Source: Akkermansiaceae bacterium (GTDB taxonomy: Bacteria > Verrucomicrobiota > Verrucomicrobiia > Verrucomicrobiales > Akkermansiaceae). From it: a DNA stretch of 5,381 nucleotides. Location of the stretch: positions 1 to 5,381 of the forward strand of contig JALZUH010000026.1 in the NCBI GenBank assembly GCA_023301645.1. Reading direction: 5' to 3'. Positions 1-5,381 of the stretch are shown piece by piece (the stretch's first letter is position 1; every line of letters begins with the position of its first letter). The translations under genes and the position numbers were made by a program. The notes under the pieces were generated by a model that worked only from the letters and a program-made list of their open reading frames with translations, ran no database searches and had not been told where the DNA came from.

Positions 1-8
1 ATCAAATT

Positions 9-536
9 ATGCAGCACTCACCCGACAGTATTCAGTATGCTATGGAGGTCGCCCGCCTGCTCTATGAGCCTGCTCGGCGGATTGATACCTTTGGCGCGAC
101 TCGCTTTAAGTTTACCATGCTCAGTGAGCCGATGGACTCAGTAGGCCAAGTGCGCATCCGCCAAGGTGAAATGGAGGCTCAAAAGCCACAAATTATCAAA
201 CCTGAAGGCATGGCTGGTGTAGAGCTAGAAGGTTTTCAGGAGAAGGCAGGAGAGTATCTCGACTGGCTCAAGGAGAATAAGAAAGAGCCTGTTTTCTTCC
301 AATACGGCTTTAACTTCAAGAAGAAGCACATCTCAGAGGAAATCGTTCATGAAAGCCTAGATAACGTGCGAGACCGAGTGCTTAGCGAAGCAAAATCGAC
401 AGGAGACCCTATGCTCGCGGTAATGGAGGGTGTCGATGACGCTTGGGAGGTTAGCCTGCTGAAATTCTCCATTGATATGATTTCGAAATCAGCCGAGATC
501 AACGTCTTTGATTTTAAGAGAAAAGGCCTTCTCTAG
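9..536 (+). CDS. Conserved protein of unknown function, 175 aa
   Basis: I cannot name a function. The product is a soluble, charged protein with no signal peptide, membrane segment or recognisable catalytic motif. It has a basic and aromatic N-terminal part (RRIDTFGATRFKF, residues 23-35), a central segment with a repeated EGF/EYLDWL-like acidic-aromatic pattern (74-86), and a C-terminal half that looks helical (109-161). It ends in INVFDFKRKGLL. From memory, proteins of this layout, including the ETFG-like motif and the FDFKR(K/R)GLL end, occur in several Verrucomicrobia, Planctomycetes and Deltaproteobacteria without an assigned role; this is recollection, not a search. The start is uncertain: the reading frame is open to the left edge, no ribosome binding site is visible in the eight bases before the ATG, and the true start could lie outside the window. 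It precedes the LysM gene by 63 bases in the same direction. Confidence 0.75.
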   Translation: MQHSPDSIQYAMEVARLLYEPARRIDTFGATRFKFTMLSEPMDSVGQVRIRQGEMEAQKPQIIKPEGMAGVELEGFQEKAGEYLDWLKENKKEPVFFQYGFNFKKKHISEEIVHESLDNVRDRVLSEAKSTGDPMLAVMEGVDDAWEVSLLKFSIDMISKSAEINVFDFKRKGLL

Positions 537-599
537 CCTATTTTGTGCTTCAAATTATTTCTGTGGGGTGAAGAATATCCCTGCAGTTAGCTTCATGCC

Positions 600-1478
600 A
601 TGCCAGTTATCCTAGTTATCAAATCCATCGCAGGAGCCATTGTGCTTATGGCGGTAGGGGCCACGGCGTATGTGGTGAAGGACTTCACAGGGGCGATCAT
701 CCAGACCCCGGGTGATGCTGGTAAGGGGAACAAGGATCGCGAGCTAGCCCTCAAGGCAAAGGCTGACCAGATCGAGCTATCTGATAATGCCCCCGGAGAG
801 AAAGCCCTCCTCAAGGCACAGCGACTAATTGCTCAAGGAGCTATACTCGAAGCCGAGGAGAAGCTCAAATACGTCAGTAGCTATTACCCCACGGCTAAGG
901 CCGCCACTCGTGCAAGAAAGATACTTGGTGAAATCAATCTAGACCGCCTGCTCGACCCTAATATTAAGGACGGCAAAACGGAGGTGATCGTCGAGCGCGG
1001 AGATAACTACTCGCAGATTATCTCCAAGCACAAAACCACGATGGATAGTCTCGTGCACTTTTCTAGACTGAAGCGTGCCGACTCAGCATCCCTCCAGCCT
1101 GGTGACAAGCTCACGATCATGCCGCTAGAGATGCGCGTAGTCATCAGCGTGCGCCGCAAGACACTAACAGTCTACAATGGTGACACCTACGTCAAAGAAT
1201 ACCCTATTCTTAAATCAACCTACAAAGGCACCGATGCTATGGAACTAAGCATTAGCTCGATCCGAGGCATAGAAGGTGGCAAGTCATTCCCAAGCCACTC
1301 ATCTCGTTACCTTGCTGCCGATAAGATCTTCAATCTCTCCGATAAATCACTTGTTATTCGCTCCGACGTAGAAGATGCAGAAGACGATTTTAGCGTTGGC
1401 TTTAGTCTAGCATCTGCTGATATAGCGGAGCTGCCACTACTGCTTCGCCCGGGCAATGAAGTCATCATCAAGCGATAA
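600..1478 (+). CDS. Membrane-anchored LysM protein with degenerate L,D-transpeptidase-like C-terminus
   Basis: The 292-residue product starts with a hydrophobic segment (residues 3-25, rich in V, I, A and G) with no clear cleavage site, so it is probably anchored in the inner membrane facing the periplasm. Residues 45-115 are alanine/lysine-rich helices resembling one or two TPR-like repeats (ALLKAQRLIAQGAILEAEEKL). Residues 129-175 fit a LysM peptidoglycan-binding domain, starting VIVERGDNYSQI and ending LQPGDKLTIMP. Residues 179-292 resemble the YkuD L,D-transpeptidase fold: RVVISVRRKTLTVYNGD at the start, SADIAELPLLLRPGNEVII at the end. The catalytic S-x-G-C-x-R motif reads S265-V-G-F268-S-L270, and the usual I-H-G reads I253-R254-S255, so both the cysteine and the histidine appear lost. 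It is probably a non-enzymatic wall-binding protein. The start is fixed by an in-frame TAG at 588-590; no Shine-Dalgarno is seen. accA follows after 36 bases. Confidence 0.82.
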   Translation: MPVILVIKSIAGAIVLMAVGATAYVVKDFTGAIIQTPGDAGKGNKDRELALKAKADQIELSDNAPGEKALLKAQRLIAQGAILEAEEKLKYVSSYYPTAKAATRARKILGEINLDRLLDPNIKDGKTEVIVERGDNYSQIISKHKTTMDSLVHFSRLKRADSASLQPGDKLTIMPLEMRVVISVRRKTLTVYNGDTYVKEYPILKSTYKGTDAMELSISSIRGIEGGKSFPSHSSRYLAADKIFNLSDKSLVIRSDVEDAEDDFSVGFSLASADIAELPLLLRPGNEVIIKR

Positions 1479-1514
1479 AGCAAATCCTCTCCGAACTACT
1501 TTTCCATCTCATTT

Positions 1515-2468
1515 ATGAAACCTCTTGAATTTGAAAAACCAATCGCCGACCTCGAAGTCGAGCTTGAAAACCTCAAGCAGAAGTCCAACTCGCAGAACAT
1601 TGACATGTCTGATGAGATCTTGGCCATCGAGGGTAAGCTGAAGCAGACCAAGGACGAAATTTATGAAAATCTCTCGCCTTGGCAGCGTGTTCAGATAGCG
1701 CGTCATACCAGCCGTCCATTCATGCTCGATTACATTAGTCACGTGTTTGATGATTTCTGTGAGCTGCACGGTGACCGCCACATTGGAGATGATAACTCGA
1801 TGCCGGGTGGATTTGCTACACTCAATGGCCAGCGCGTTGTCGTTATTGGTCACCAAAAAGGCCGCGACACTAAGGAAAACCTACTTAGAAACTTCGGTAG
1901 TGCTCACCCAGAAGGATACCGTAAGGCACTCCGTCTGATGAAGCTTGCCGAGAAGTTCGGGCTTCCCATTATTACCCTCATTGACACCCCCGGAGCATTC
2001 CCGGGAATCGGCGCGGAAGAGCGTAACATCGCAGAGGCCATTGGCTTCAACCTGAAGGAAATGATGCTGCTTAAAACACCTACGATTGCTATCGTGCTTG
2101 GTGAAGGTGGATCAGGAGGAGCGCTTGGTATTGGTGTCTCTGACCGTGTTCTCATGATGGAGAATGCCTACTATTCAGTTATTAGCCCAGAGGGATGTGC
2201 AGCTATTCTCTGGAAGCATCGTAAGCATGCCCCTGAAGCCGCTGAAGCGATGAAAATCGCAGCCCCTGACCTTGCTAAGCTCGAGCTTATCGATGGCGTA
2301 ATCAAGGAGCCTAAAGGTGGTGCCCACCACGATCATAAGCAAACAGCTATCAACTTCGGCGATGTCGTATCAGCGAGTATCAAGGAGTTACAAGCACTGA
2401 GCACCGAAGAACTGCTCGACCAGCGCTACCAGAAGTTCCGTAAATTCGGTGAGTGGCAAGGCGAGTAA
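1515..2468 (+). CDS. accA: Acetyl-CoA carboxylase carboxyltransferase, alpha subunit
   Basis: AccA pairs with AccD to form the cytoplasmic carboxyltransferase, which moves the carboxyl group from biotin on AccB to acetyl-CoA and yields malonyl-CoA for fatty acid synthesis. The 317 residues match the family's usual length of about 320. The N-terminus (LEFEKPIADLE, then a charged coiled-coil-like helix to about residue 50) is characteristic. The crotonase-fold core follows: PWQRVQIARHTSRP (55-68), ELHGDRHIGDD (83-93), DTPGAFPGIGAEERN (157-171), the glycine-rich LGEGGSGGALGIG (195-207) that shapes the oxyanion and CoA pocket, and SPEGCAAILW (224-233). All look intact. accB, accC and accD are not in the window. 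The ATG sits where family members begin, but the bases before it (ending CCATCTCATTT) contain no Shine-Dalgarno sequence. It lies 36 bases after the LysM gene and converges on argJ. Confidence 0.97.
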   Translation: MKPLEFEKPIADLEVELENLKQKSNSQNIDMSDEILAIEGKLKQTKDEIYENLSPWQRVQIARHTSRPFMLDYISHVFDDFCELHGDRHIGDDNSMPGGFATLNGQRVVVIGHQKGRDTKENLLRNFGSAHPEGYRKALRLMKLAEKFGLPIITLIDTPGAFPGIGAEERNIAEAIGFNLKEMMLLKTPTIAIVLGEGGSGGALGIGVSDRVLMMENAYYSVISPEGCAAILWKHRKHAPEAAEAMKIAAPDLAKLELIDGVIKEPKGGAHHDHKQTAINFGDVVSASIKELQALSTEELLDQRYQKFRKFGEWQGE

Positions 2469-2483
2469 GACAAGTTCATCTAA

Positions 2484-2527
2484 GCACGGCGATTGGTCGT
2501 GCCCAGTAGGGCTACATTAGCCCTGCT
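2484..2527. terminator. Two tandem stem-loops after accA, probable transcription end
   Basis: Two hairpins stand almost back to back after the accA stop. The first pairs 2484-2490 with 2496-2502 (GCACGGC with GGTCGTGC-side bases, one G-U pair, five-base loop GATTG). The second pairs 2505-2514 with 2518-2527 (AGTAGGGCTA with TAGCCCTGCT, one G-U pair, loop CAT). Neither is followed by a T tract on either strand, so they are not textbook intrinsic terminators. Their position between two convergent genes makes a bidirectional terminator or a transcript-end stabilising structure the most likely role. The pairing is visible in the sequence; the role is inferred. Confidence 0.5.
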
Positions 2528-2581
2528 ACCTCATTGAGGTATTATAGGCGCTCAATGAGGTCTTAACTCATTGTGCCTATA
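2528..2581. terminator. Overlapping inverted repeats at the argJ end, alternative hairpins
   Basis: ACCTCATTGAG (2528-2538) is the exact reverse complement of CTCAATGAGGT (2551-2561), an 11-base stem with a 12-base loop. A second, mutually exclusive hairpin shares the middle arm: TATAGGC (2543-2549) pairs with GCCTATA (2575-2581), and CAATGAG (2553-2559) pairs with CTCATTG (2567-2573), leaving a 3/1 internal bulge. The second hairpin covers the argJ stop codon at 2577-2579. No T tract follows in either direction. A two-way terminator for argCJ and accA is the likeliest role. Confidence 0.5.
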
Positions 2582-3836
2582 CCAAGCCGTCTTTTCGCGC
2601 CTGTTTCCAGTAGGCGTATTCGGATCTGTTGAAATCAATATACTCAGGGGACAGGTCACTGGAGTAAATCTGGTAGTCTGCCTTGCCGAGATGGAGGTCA
2701 ATGGTAATGGTGAATGCGTCCTTGGAGACGATATTGCGCAGGGTGTCCATCGATGTCTTCGACTGAAGTCCGCCTAGGCACGCCGCCTTACCTCCGATGT
2801 GAATATCGATGAGCTCCTCACGCACCATGGCACGAGAGTAGCCGACAGCGTGGATGATGCGTCCCCAGTTAGGGTCATTGCCATTCCAGGAGCTTTTGAC
2901 CAATGCGGAGTTCGCCACCGCCTCAGCCACCTTCTGTGCATCCAAGTAAGTGCGTGCGCCTTTGACCTCTACGGTGACAAACTTCGTGACACGCTCACCA
3001 TCCTTCACGAGCCCCTTCGCCATTGCTAGCATGACGTGCTGTAGCGCTTCGCGAAACTGCTTACACTCAGCACTATTGCGCTTGATGAGTGGCATGCCGC
3101 TCTCGCCATTGGCTAGAGCGATCACTGTATCATTAGTGCTCATATCACCGTCTATGGTGATACGGTTAAAAGACTCGTCGACGCACTCAAGCACGGTTTT
3201 CTGAAGGGAAGCTGAGCTGATATGAGCGTCGGTGGTGATGAAGCATAGCATCGTCGCCATGCTAGGGCAGATCATACCGGCCCCTTTGGCACATGCGCCG
3301 ATCTTCACCGTGTGGTCGCCGATCTTTACTGAGATGGAAATCTCCTTTTTTGTGGTGTCGCTCGTCATGATCGCGCGCGCCACATCGTCACCATTCTTAG
3401 GCCCTAAGTTCTGAGCTAGCTCAGGTAGCTTAGGCAGAATGCGAACCATCGGCATCGGTAAGCCAATCACCCCAGTCGAGCAGAGTGCCACTTGGCGCTG
3501 GCGGATGCCGAGCTCCTTAGCGATGACCTTAGCGCTCTGTCGAGCATGGCTGATACCCTCAATACCCGTGCAGGCATTGGCATTACCACTATTGGATAAG
3601 ATCGCCTGCACACTATCGGCCTTCATGTAAGCCTGAGTCACCTTGACGGGTGCTGCCTTGACGCGGTTAGTGGTGAAGGTGCCGGCGGCACTACAGGGGA
3701 CTAATGAGTAGATGAGAGCTAAGTCTAAGCGTGGATCATCGGGGTTTTTAATGCCTGCACTCAGAGCGCTGGCGTGGAATCCCTTGGGCGCGCAGACGCC
3801 ACCCTTTACTTTATTGATTTTCACTGTCTTAGACAT
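2577..3836 (-). CDS. argJ: Ornithine acetyltransferase / N-acetylglutamate synthase
   Basis: ArgJ moves the acetyl group from N-acetylornithine to glutamate, releasing ornithine and recycling the acetyl group in arginine synthesis. Some family members also use acetyl-CoA; which type this is cannot be read from the sequence. The 419-residue product is a self-cleaving Ntn-type enzyme. The nucleophile is Thr195 in KGAGMICPSMATML (184-197), with cleavage expected between Ala194 and Thr195. Other signatures are APKGF (16-20), GTFTTNRVKAAPV (52-64), SNSGNANACTG (81-91), the oxyanion-hole STGVIG (120-125), TIDGDMSTNDT (227-237) and GNDPNWGRI (319-327). Departures from the common pattern are A186, C190 and S192 around the cleavage site (commonly KGSGMIAPNMATM), and a C-terminus that runs about ten residues past the usual EYxx end (YWKQARKDGLV). 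It starts 31 bases after argC on the same strand, with no Shine-Dalgarno before the ATG. Confidence 0.96.
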   Translation of the reverse strand: MSKTVKINKVKGGVCAPKGFHASALSAGIKNPDDPRLDLALIYSLVPCSAAGTFTTNRVKAAPVKVTQAYMKADSVQAILSNSGNANACTGIEGISHARQSAKVIAKELGIRQRQVALCSTGVIGLPMPMVRILPKLPELAQNLGPKNGDDVARAIMTSDTTKKEISISVKIGDHTVKIGACAKGAGMICPSMATMLCFITTDAHISSASLQKTVLECVDESFNRITIDGDMSTNDTVIALANGESGMPLIKRNSAECKQFREALQHVMLAMAKGLVKDGERVTKFVTVEVKGARTYLDAQKVAEAVANSALVKSSWNGNDPNWGRIIHAVGYSRAMVREELIDIHIGGKAACLGGLQSKTSMDTLRNIVSKDAFTITIDLHLGKADYQIYSSDLSPEYIDFNRSEYAYWKQARKDGLV

Positions 3837-3867
3837 CGTTCTGATAGGTTGATACTTACAATAGCGA

Positions 3868-4911
3868 TTAGAAATTCTCTAGCCCAGCTGTTTCTGGTAA
3901 TTGGCAAATGAGATTGAAATTCTGCACTGCCTGTCCAGCAGCCCCTTTACCGAGGTTATCCTCAGCACTGAGGAGGAGCACACGCCCTGTCCTCGGGTCG
4001 TAATTCCAGCCGATATCGACGAAGTTTGTCCCCGTGACATTCTTCGTATCTGGACAGCCACCCTTGCCGAGTAGGCGCACGAAGTATTCTTCACCATAGG
4101 CAGCCTCTAGTGCCGCCTGCACCTGCTCTGGATCAGCGCCAGCTTTGAGCATAGCACTTGTTGTCGTGCAGATGCCATTATGCACGGGCACGAGATGCGG
4201 GGTGAATGACATCACCACGGTCTCACCTGCCGCCTTACTGAGTTCCTGCTCGATCTCGGAGAGATGGCGGTGCTTAGGAACGCCATAGGCGCGCACACTT
4301 TCATTGGTCTCGCAGAAAATAATAGATAAGTCAGCCTTCCTCCCAGCGCCACTAACACCAGACATGGCACAAGTGACAATACTCTGAGGCTCGATCAAAC
4401 CCTGCTTCAGCAGAGGGATGAGGGGTAAGCTAATGCTCGTAGGATAGCAGCCGGGAGCCGCGATGAGACGTGCTCCCTTGATGGCCTCACGATGCACTTC
4501 TGGCAGCCCGTAGACAGCCTCCTTCAGAAGCTCTGGTGCAGGGTGCTCACCATCGTAGAATTCCTTATAAACCTCTGGATCATCGAGACGGAAATCAGCA
4601 CTAAGATCAACAATACGCAGCCCCTTATCGAGTAGGCTAGTCGCGTAGCTCGCAGCCACACCATGGGGTAGAGCGAGGAAGGCAACCTCTGCACCCGAAG
4701 CCGCTACTGCATCTGCATCAGGAGCGATGAAGCTCAGACTTGCCGCCTCAGCACCTGAGAAACGCGGGAAGAGCTCACCGATGCTACGCCCTGCATTCTG
4801 GCGAGAGGTCACACACACTAGCTCGGCATGTGGATGGGTGAGCAGGAGGCGTAAAAGCTCTAGGCCAGTATAGCCACTAGCTCCGATAACAGCGATTTTA
4901 ACACGTTTCAT
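3868..4911 (-). CDS. argC: N-acetyl-gamma-glutamyl-phosphate reductase
   Basis: ArgC reduces N-acetylglutamyl phosphate with NADPH to N-acetylglutamate semialdehyde, the third step of arginine synthesis, in the cytoplasm. The 347 residues are typical of the longer (type 1) form. The Rossmann nucleotide-binding motif is IAVIGASGYTGLELLRLL (6-23). The family signature follows in order: LPHG (81-84), VDLSADFRL (101-109), YGLPE (134-138), the catalytic Cys155 in AAPGCYPTS (151-159), SGVSGAGRK (184-192), the PKHRHLSEIEQEL segment with His214 and His216 (212-224), PHLVPVHNG (238-246) and DNLGKGAAGQAVQN (318-331). Nothing is missing. It is first in a likely argC-argJ transcript; argB and argD must lie elsewhere. 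The ATG begins directly before the Rossmann strand, as expected. The upstream sequence (ending ATTGGCCTC) has no Shine-Dalgarno. Confidence 0.97.
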   Translation of the reverse strand: MKRVKIAVIGASGYTGLELLRLLLTHPHAELVCVTSRQNAGRSIGELFPRFSGAEAASLSFIAPDADAVAASGAEVAFLALPHGVAASYATSLLDKGLRIVDLSADFRLDDPEVYKEFYDGEHPAPELLKEAVYGLPEVHREAIKGARLIAAPGCYPTSISLPLIPLLKQGLIEPQSIVTCAMSGVSGAGRKADLSIIFCETNESVRAYGVPKHRHLSEIEQELSKAAGETVVMSFTPHLVPVHNGICTTTSAMLKAGADPEQVQAALEAAYGEEYFVRLLGKGGCPDTKNVTGTNFVDIGWNYDPRTGRVLLLSAEDNLGKGAAGQAVQNFNLICQLPETAGLENF

Positions 4912-5017
4912 GAGGCCAATGAAATGCCATGGAAATCTACACTTGCCAACACCTAAGTGATCAGCTTAATTGCACGTCCCCCTGCCTAGGAGTCACTTTT
5001 TAGGCATGAATGATCAT
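4912..5017. promoter_or_regulatory. Intergenic region with expected divergent promoters for argC and tRNA-Pro
   Basis: This 106-base gap separates the argC start from the divergent tRNA and must hold both promoters. No strong sigma-70 pair is visible. Towards argC there is TTGGCA on the - strand (about 4945-4950), followed after 17 bases by a poor CATTTC. Towards the tRNA there is TTGCAC at 4970-4975, and a TAGGCA at 5001-5006 that is too far away for standard spacing. A short inverted repeat, TGCCTA at 4983-4988 and TAGGCA at 5001-5006, could be a protein site. I see no convincing ARG box. Confidence 0.3.
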
Positions 5018-5094
5018 CGGGACTTGGCGCAGCTTGGTAGCGCGCTTCGCTGGGGGTGAAGAGGTCGCAGGTTCGAATCCTGTAGTCCCGACCA
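5018..5094 (+). tRNA. tRNA-Pro, anticodon GGG, CCA encoded
   Basis: The 77 bases fold into a complete cloverleaf. The acceptor stem is CGGGACT (5018-5024) with AGTCCCG (5084-5090). The D arm is GCGC/GCGC around AGCTTGGTA (5027-5043). The anticodon stem is CTTCG (5045-5049) with TGAAG (5057-5061), closing on a G-U pair. The anticodon loop is CTGGGGG (5050-5056), so the anticodon is GGG at 5052-5054, reading CCC and, by wobble, CCU. The T arm is GCAGG-TTCGAAT-CCTGT (5067-5083). The C1-G72 first pair with A73 as discriminator is the known bacterial tRNA-Pro identity pattern. The terminal CCA is in the DNA at 5092-5094. It is read away from argC and followed at once by a strong terminator. Confidence 0.96.
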
Positions 5095-5100
5095 ATCTAT

Positions 5101-5144
5101 AAACCCTGTAAGTCGCTTAAATATAAAGGCTTACAGGGTTTTTT
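5101..5144 (+). terminator. Intrinsic terminator of tRNA-Pro
   Basis: AAACCCTGTAAG (5101-5112) is perfectly complementary to CTTACAGGGTTT (5130-5141), giving a 12-base stem with a 17-base A/T-rich loop. The right arm runs into six T residues (5139-5144). It begins seven bases after the tRNA CCA end and is the only textbook rho-independent terminator in the window. A run of A at the left foot gives it only a weak T tract on the other strand. Confidence 0.88.
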
Positions 5145-5178
5145 GTGCCGTTTCGGAGAGTGGCAATATGTCGCTAAT

Positions 5179-5233
5179 TTGTAGCAAAATGCGCCAAAAT
5201 GCACTGTTTATTGTAGCAAAAGTTATAGCAAAA
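5179..5233 (+). repeat. Short direct repeats TTGTAGCAAAA, possible integrase arm sites
   Basis: TTGTAGCAAAA occurs exactly at 5179-5189 and 5211-5221, and with one change (TTATAGCAAAA) at 5223-5233. Interleaved with these, CAAAATGC occurs at 5185-5192 and 5195-5202, ten bases apart, which is about one helical turn. Clusters of short A-rich direct repeats beside a tRNA 3' end are typical of arm-type binding sites for tyrosine recombinases. No recombinase gene is visible before the window ends, so this role is an inference. Confidence 0.45.
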
Positions 5234-5333
5234 AACAGCCCCTCTCTGTGAATGGATCTCTGGAGTGTTGTTGTAGCCCCCCCTATATAGTCGATCCTGA
5301 AAAAGGCTCTCATCCTTGTAGTGTCTAAGCACC

Positions 5334-5350
5334 CACACTGAAAAAGTGTG
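5334..5350. repeat. Small inverted repeat near the right edge
   Basis: CACACT (5334-5339) pairs with AGTGTG (5345-5350) across the loop GAAAA. The six-base stem is followed by a T/A-rich stretch without a clean T tract. It may be a weak terminator for something beyond the right edge, a protein site, or chance. Confidence 0.3.
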
Positions 5351-5381
5351 TTCTAATTTGCAAGAAAGTATCGCGCTGGCA

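Larger units (their letters stand above)
5145..5381. other. Non-coding tail after the tRNA, no convincing gene
   Basis: These last 237 bases hold no gene I can support. The two open frames over it (a 60-codon one on the - strand, a 27-codon one on the + strand) have compositions explained by the short repeats they cross. Visible structure consists of the TTGTAGCAAAA repeats, two further TTGTAG words at 5271 and 5316, a run of seven C at 5277-5283, and a small hairpin near the right end. The arrangement suggests the edge of an integrated element, or an unoccupied or decayed integration site. Confidence 0.5.

Noticed and set aside
541..599. Promoter or terminator between the first gene and the LysM gene
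   Set aside because: TTGTGC at 543-548 has no -10 at a usable distance, and the CTTCA/TGAAG pairing (548-552 with 569-573) is only five bases with a 16-base loop.
1509..2155. Open frames antisense to or out of frame with accA
   Set aside because: They are shadows of accA, which is complete and carries all family motifs.
2571..3630. Several + strand open frames of 60-84 codons
   Set aside because: They are antisense to argJ, whose frame is unmistakable from start to stop, and they show no protein-like motifs of their own.
5168..5251. 27-codon open frame on the + strand preceded by GGAGAG seven bases before ATG
   Set aside because: The spacing is good, but the peptide is very short, crosses the repeat array, and lies after a strong terminator with no visible promoter. 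One SD-like word is not enough, especially as none of the real genes here has one.
5131..5313. 60-codon open frame on the - strand after the tRNA
   Set aside because: It runs through the tRNA terminator stem and the TTGTAGCAAAA repeats, its FAIT/FATI wording simply reflects those repeats, and it has no domain or start signal.
1..5381. CRISPR array, insertion sequence, riboswitch or toxin-antitoxin pair
   Set aside because: I found no regularly spaced repeats, transposase, long terminal inverted repeats, known aptamer-like conserved core or small gene pair.

Overview
The window looks like a piece of a bacterial chromosome, most likely from the Verrucomicrobiota (Verrucomicrobiales type). That placement is inferred from the style of the proteins and the gene order (a LysM membrane protein directly before accA, and a conserved small protein ending in a FDFKRKGLL-like tail). 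It was not tested by any search. Base composition is fairly even and no gene stands out as compositionally foreign by eye.

Positions 9-2468 hold three genes on the + strand: a conserved protein of unknown function, a membrane-anchored LysM protein whose C-terminal half resembles an L,D-transpeptidase without its catalytic residues, and accA, the alpha carboxyltransferase subunit of acetyl-CoA carboxylase. Gaps of 63 and 36 bases make co-transcription plausible. The last two would link an envelope or peptidoglycan-binding factor to the first committed step of fatty acid synthesis.

Positions 2577-4911 hold argC and argJ on the - strand, 31 bases apart, read towards accA. ArgC makes N-acetylglutamate semialdehyde. 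ArgJ later removes (or recycles) the acetyl group from N-acetylornithine, so the two are non-adjacent steps of one pathway; argB and argD are not in the window. The 108 bases between the convergent accA and argJ stops are packed with stem-loops that lack the usual T tract, probably a two-way transcription end.

Positions 4912-5381 begin with a short intergenic region that should carry divergent promoters for argC and for a tRNA-Pro (anticodon GGG, CCA encoded). A strong intrinsic terminator follows the tRNA. The last ~235 bases contain no convincing gene, but hold short repeats of the form TTGTAGCAAAA next to the tRNA 3' end. That arrangement is typical of the attachment site of a tRNA-targeting integrative element whose body would lie beyond the right edge.

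No wholly new system is evident. The items most worth a second look are the apparent transpeptidase pseudoenzyme upstream of accA, the repeat array after the tRNA, and the T-less hairpin cluster between accA and argJ.
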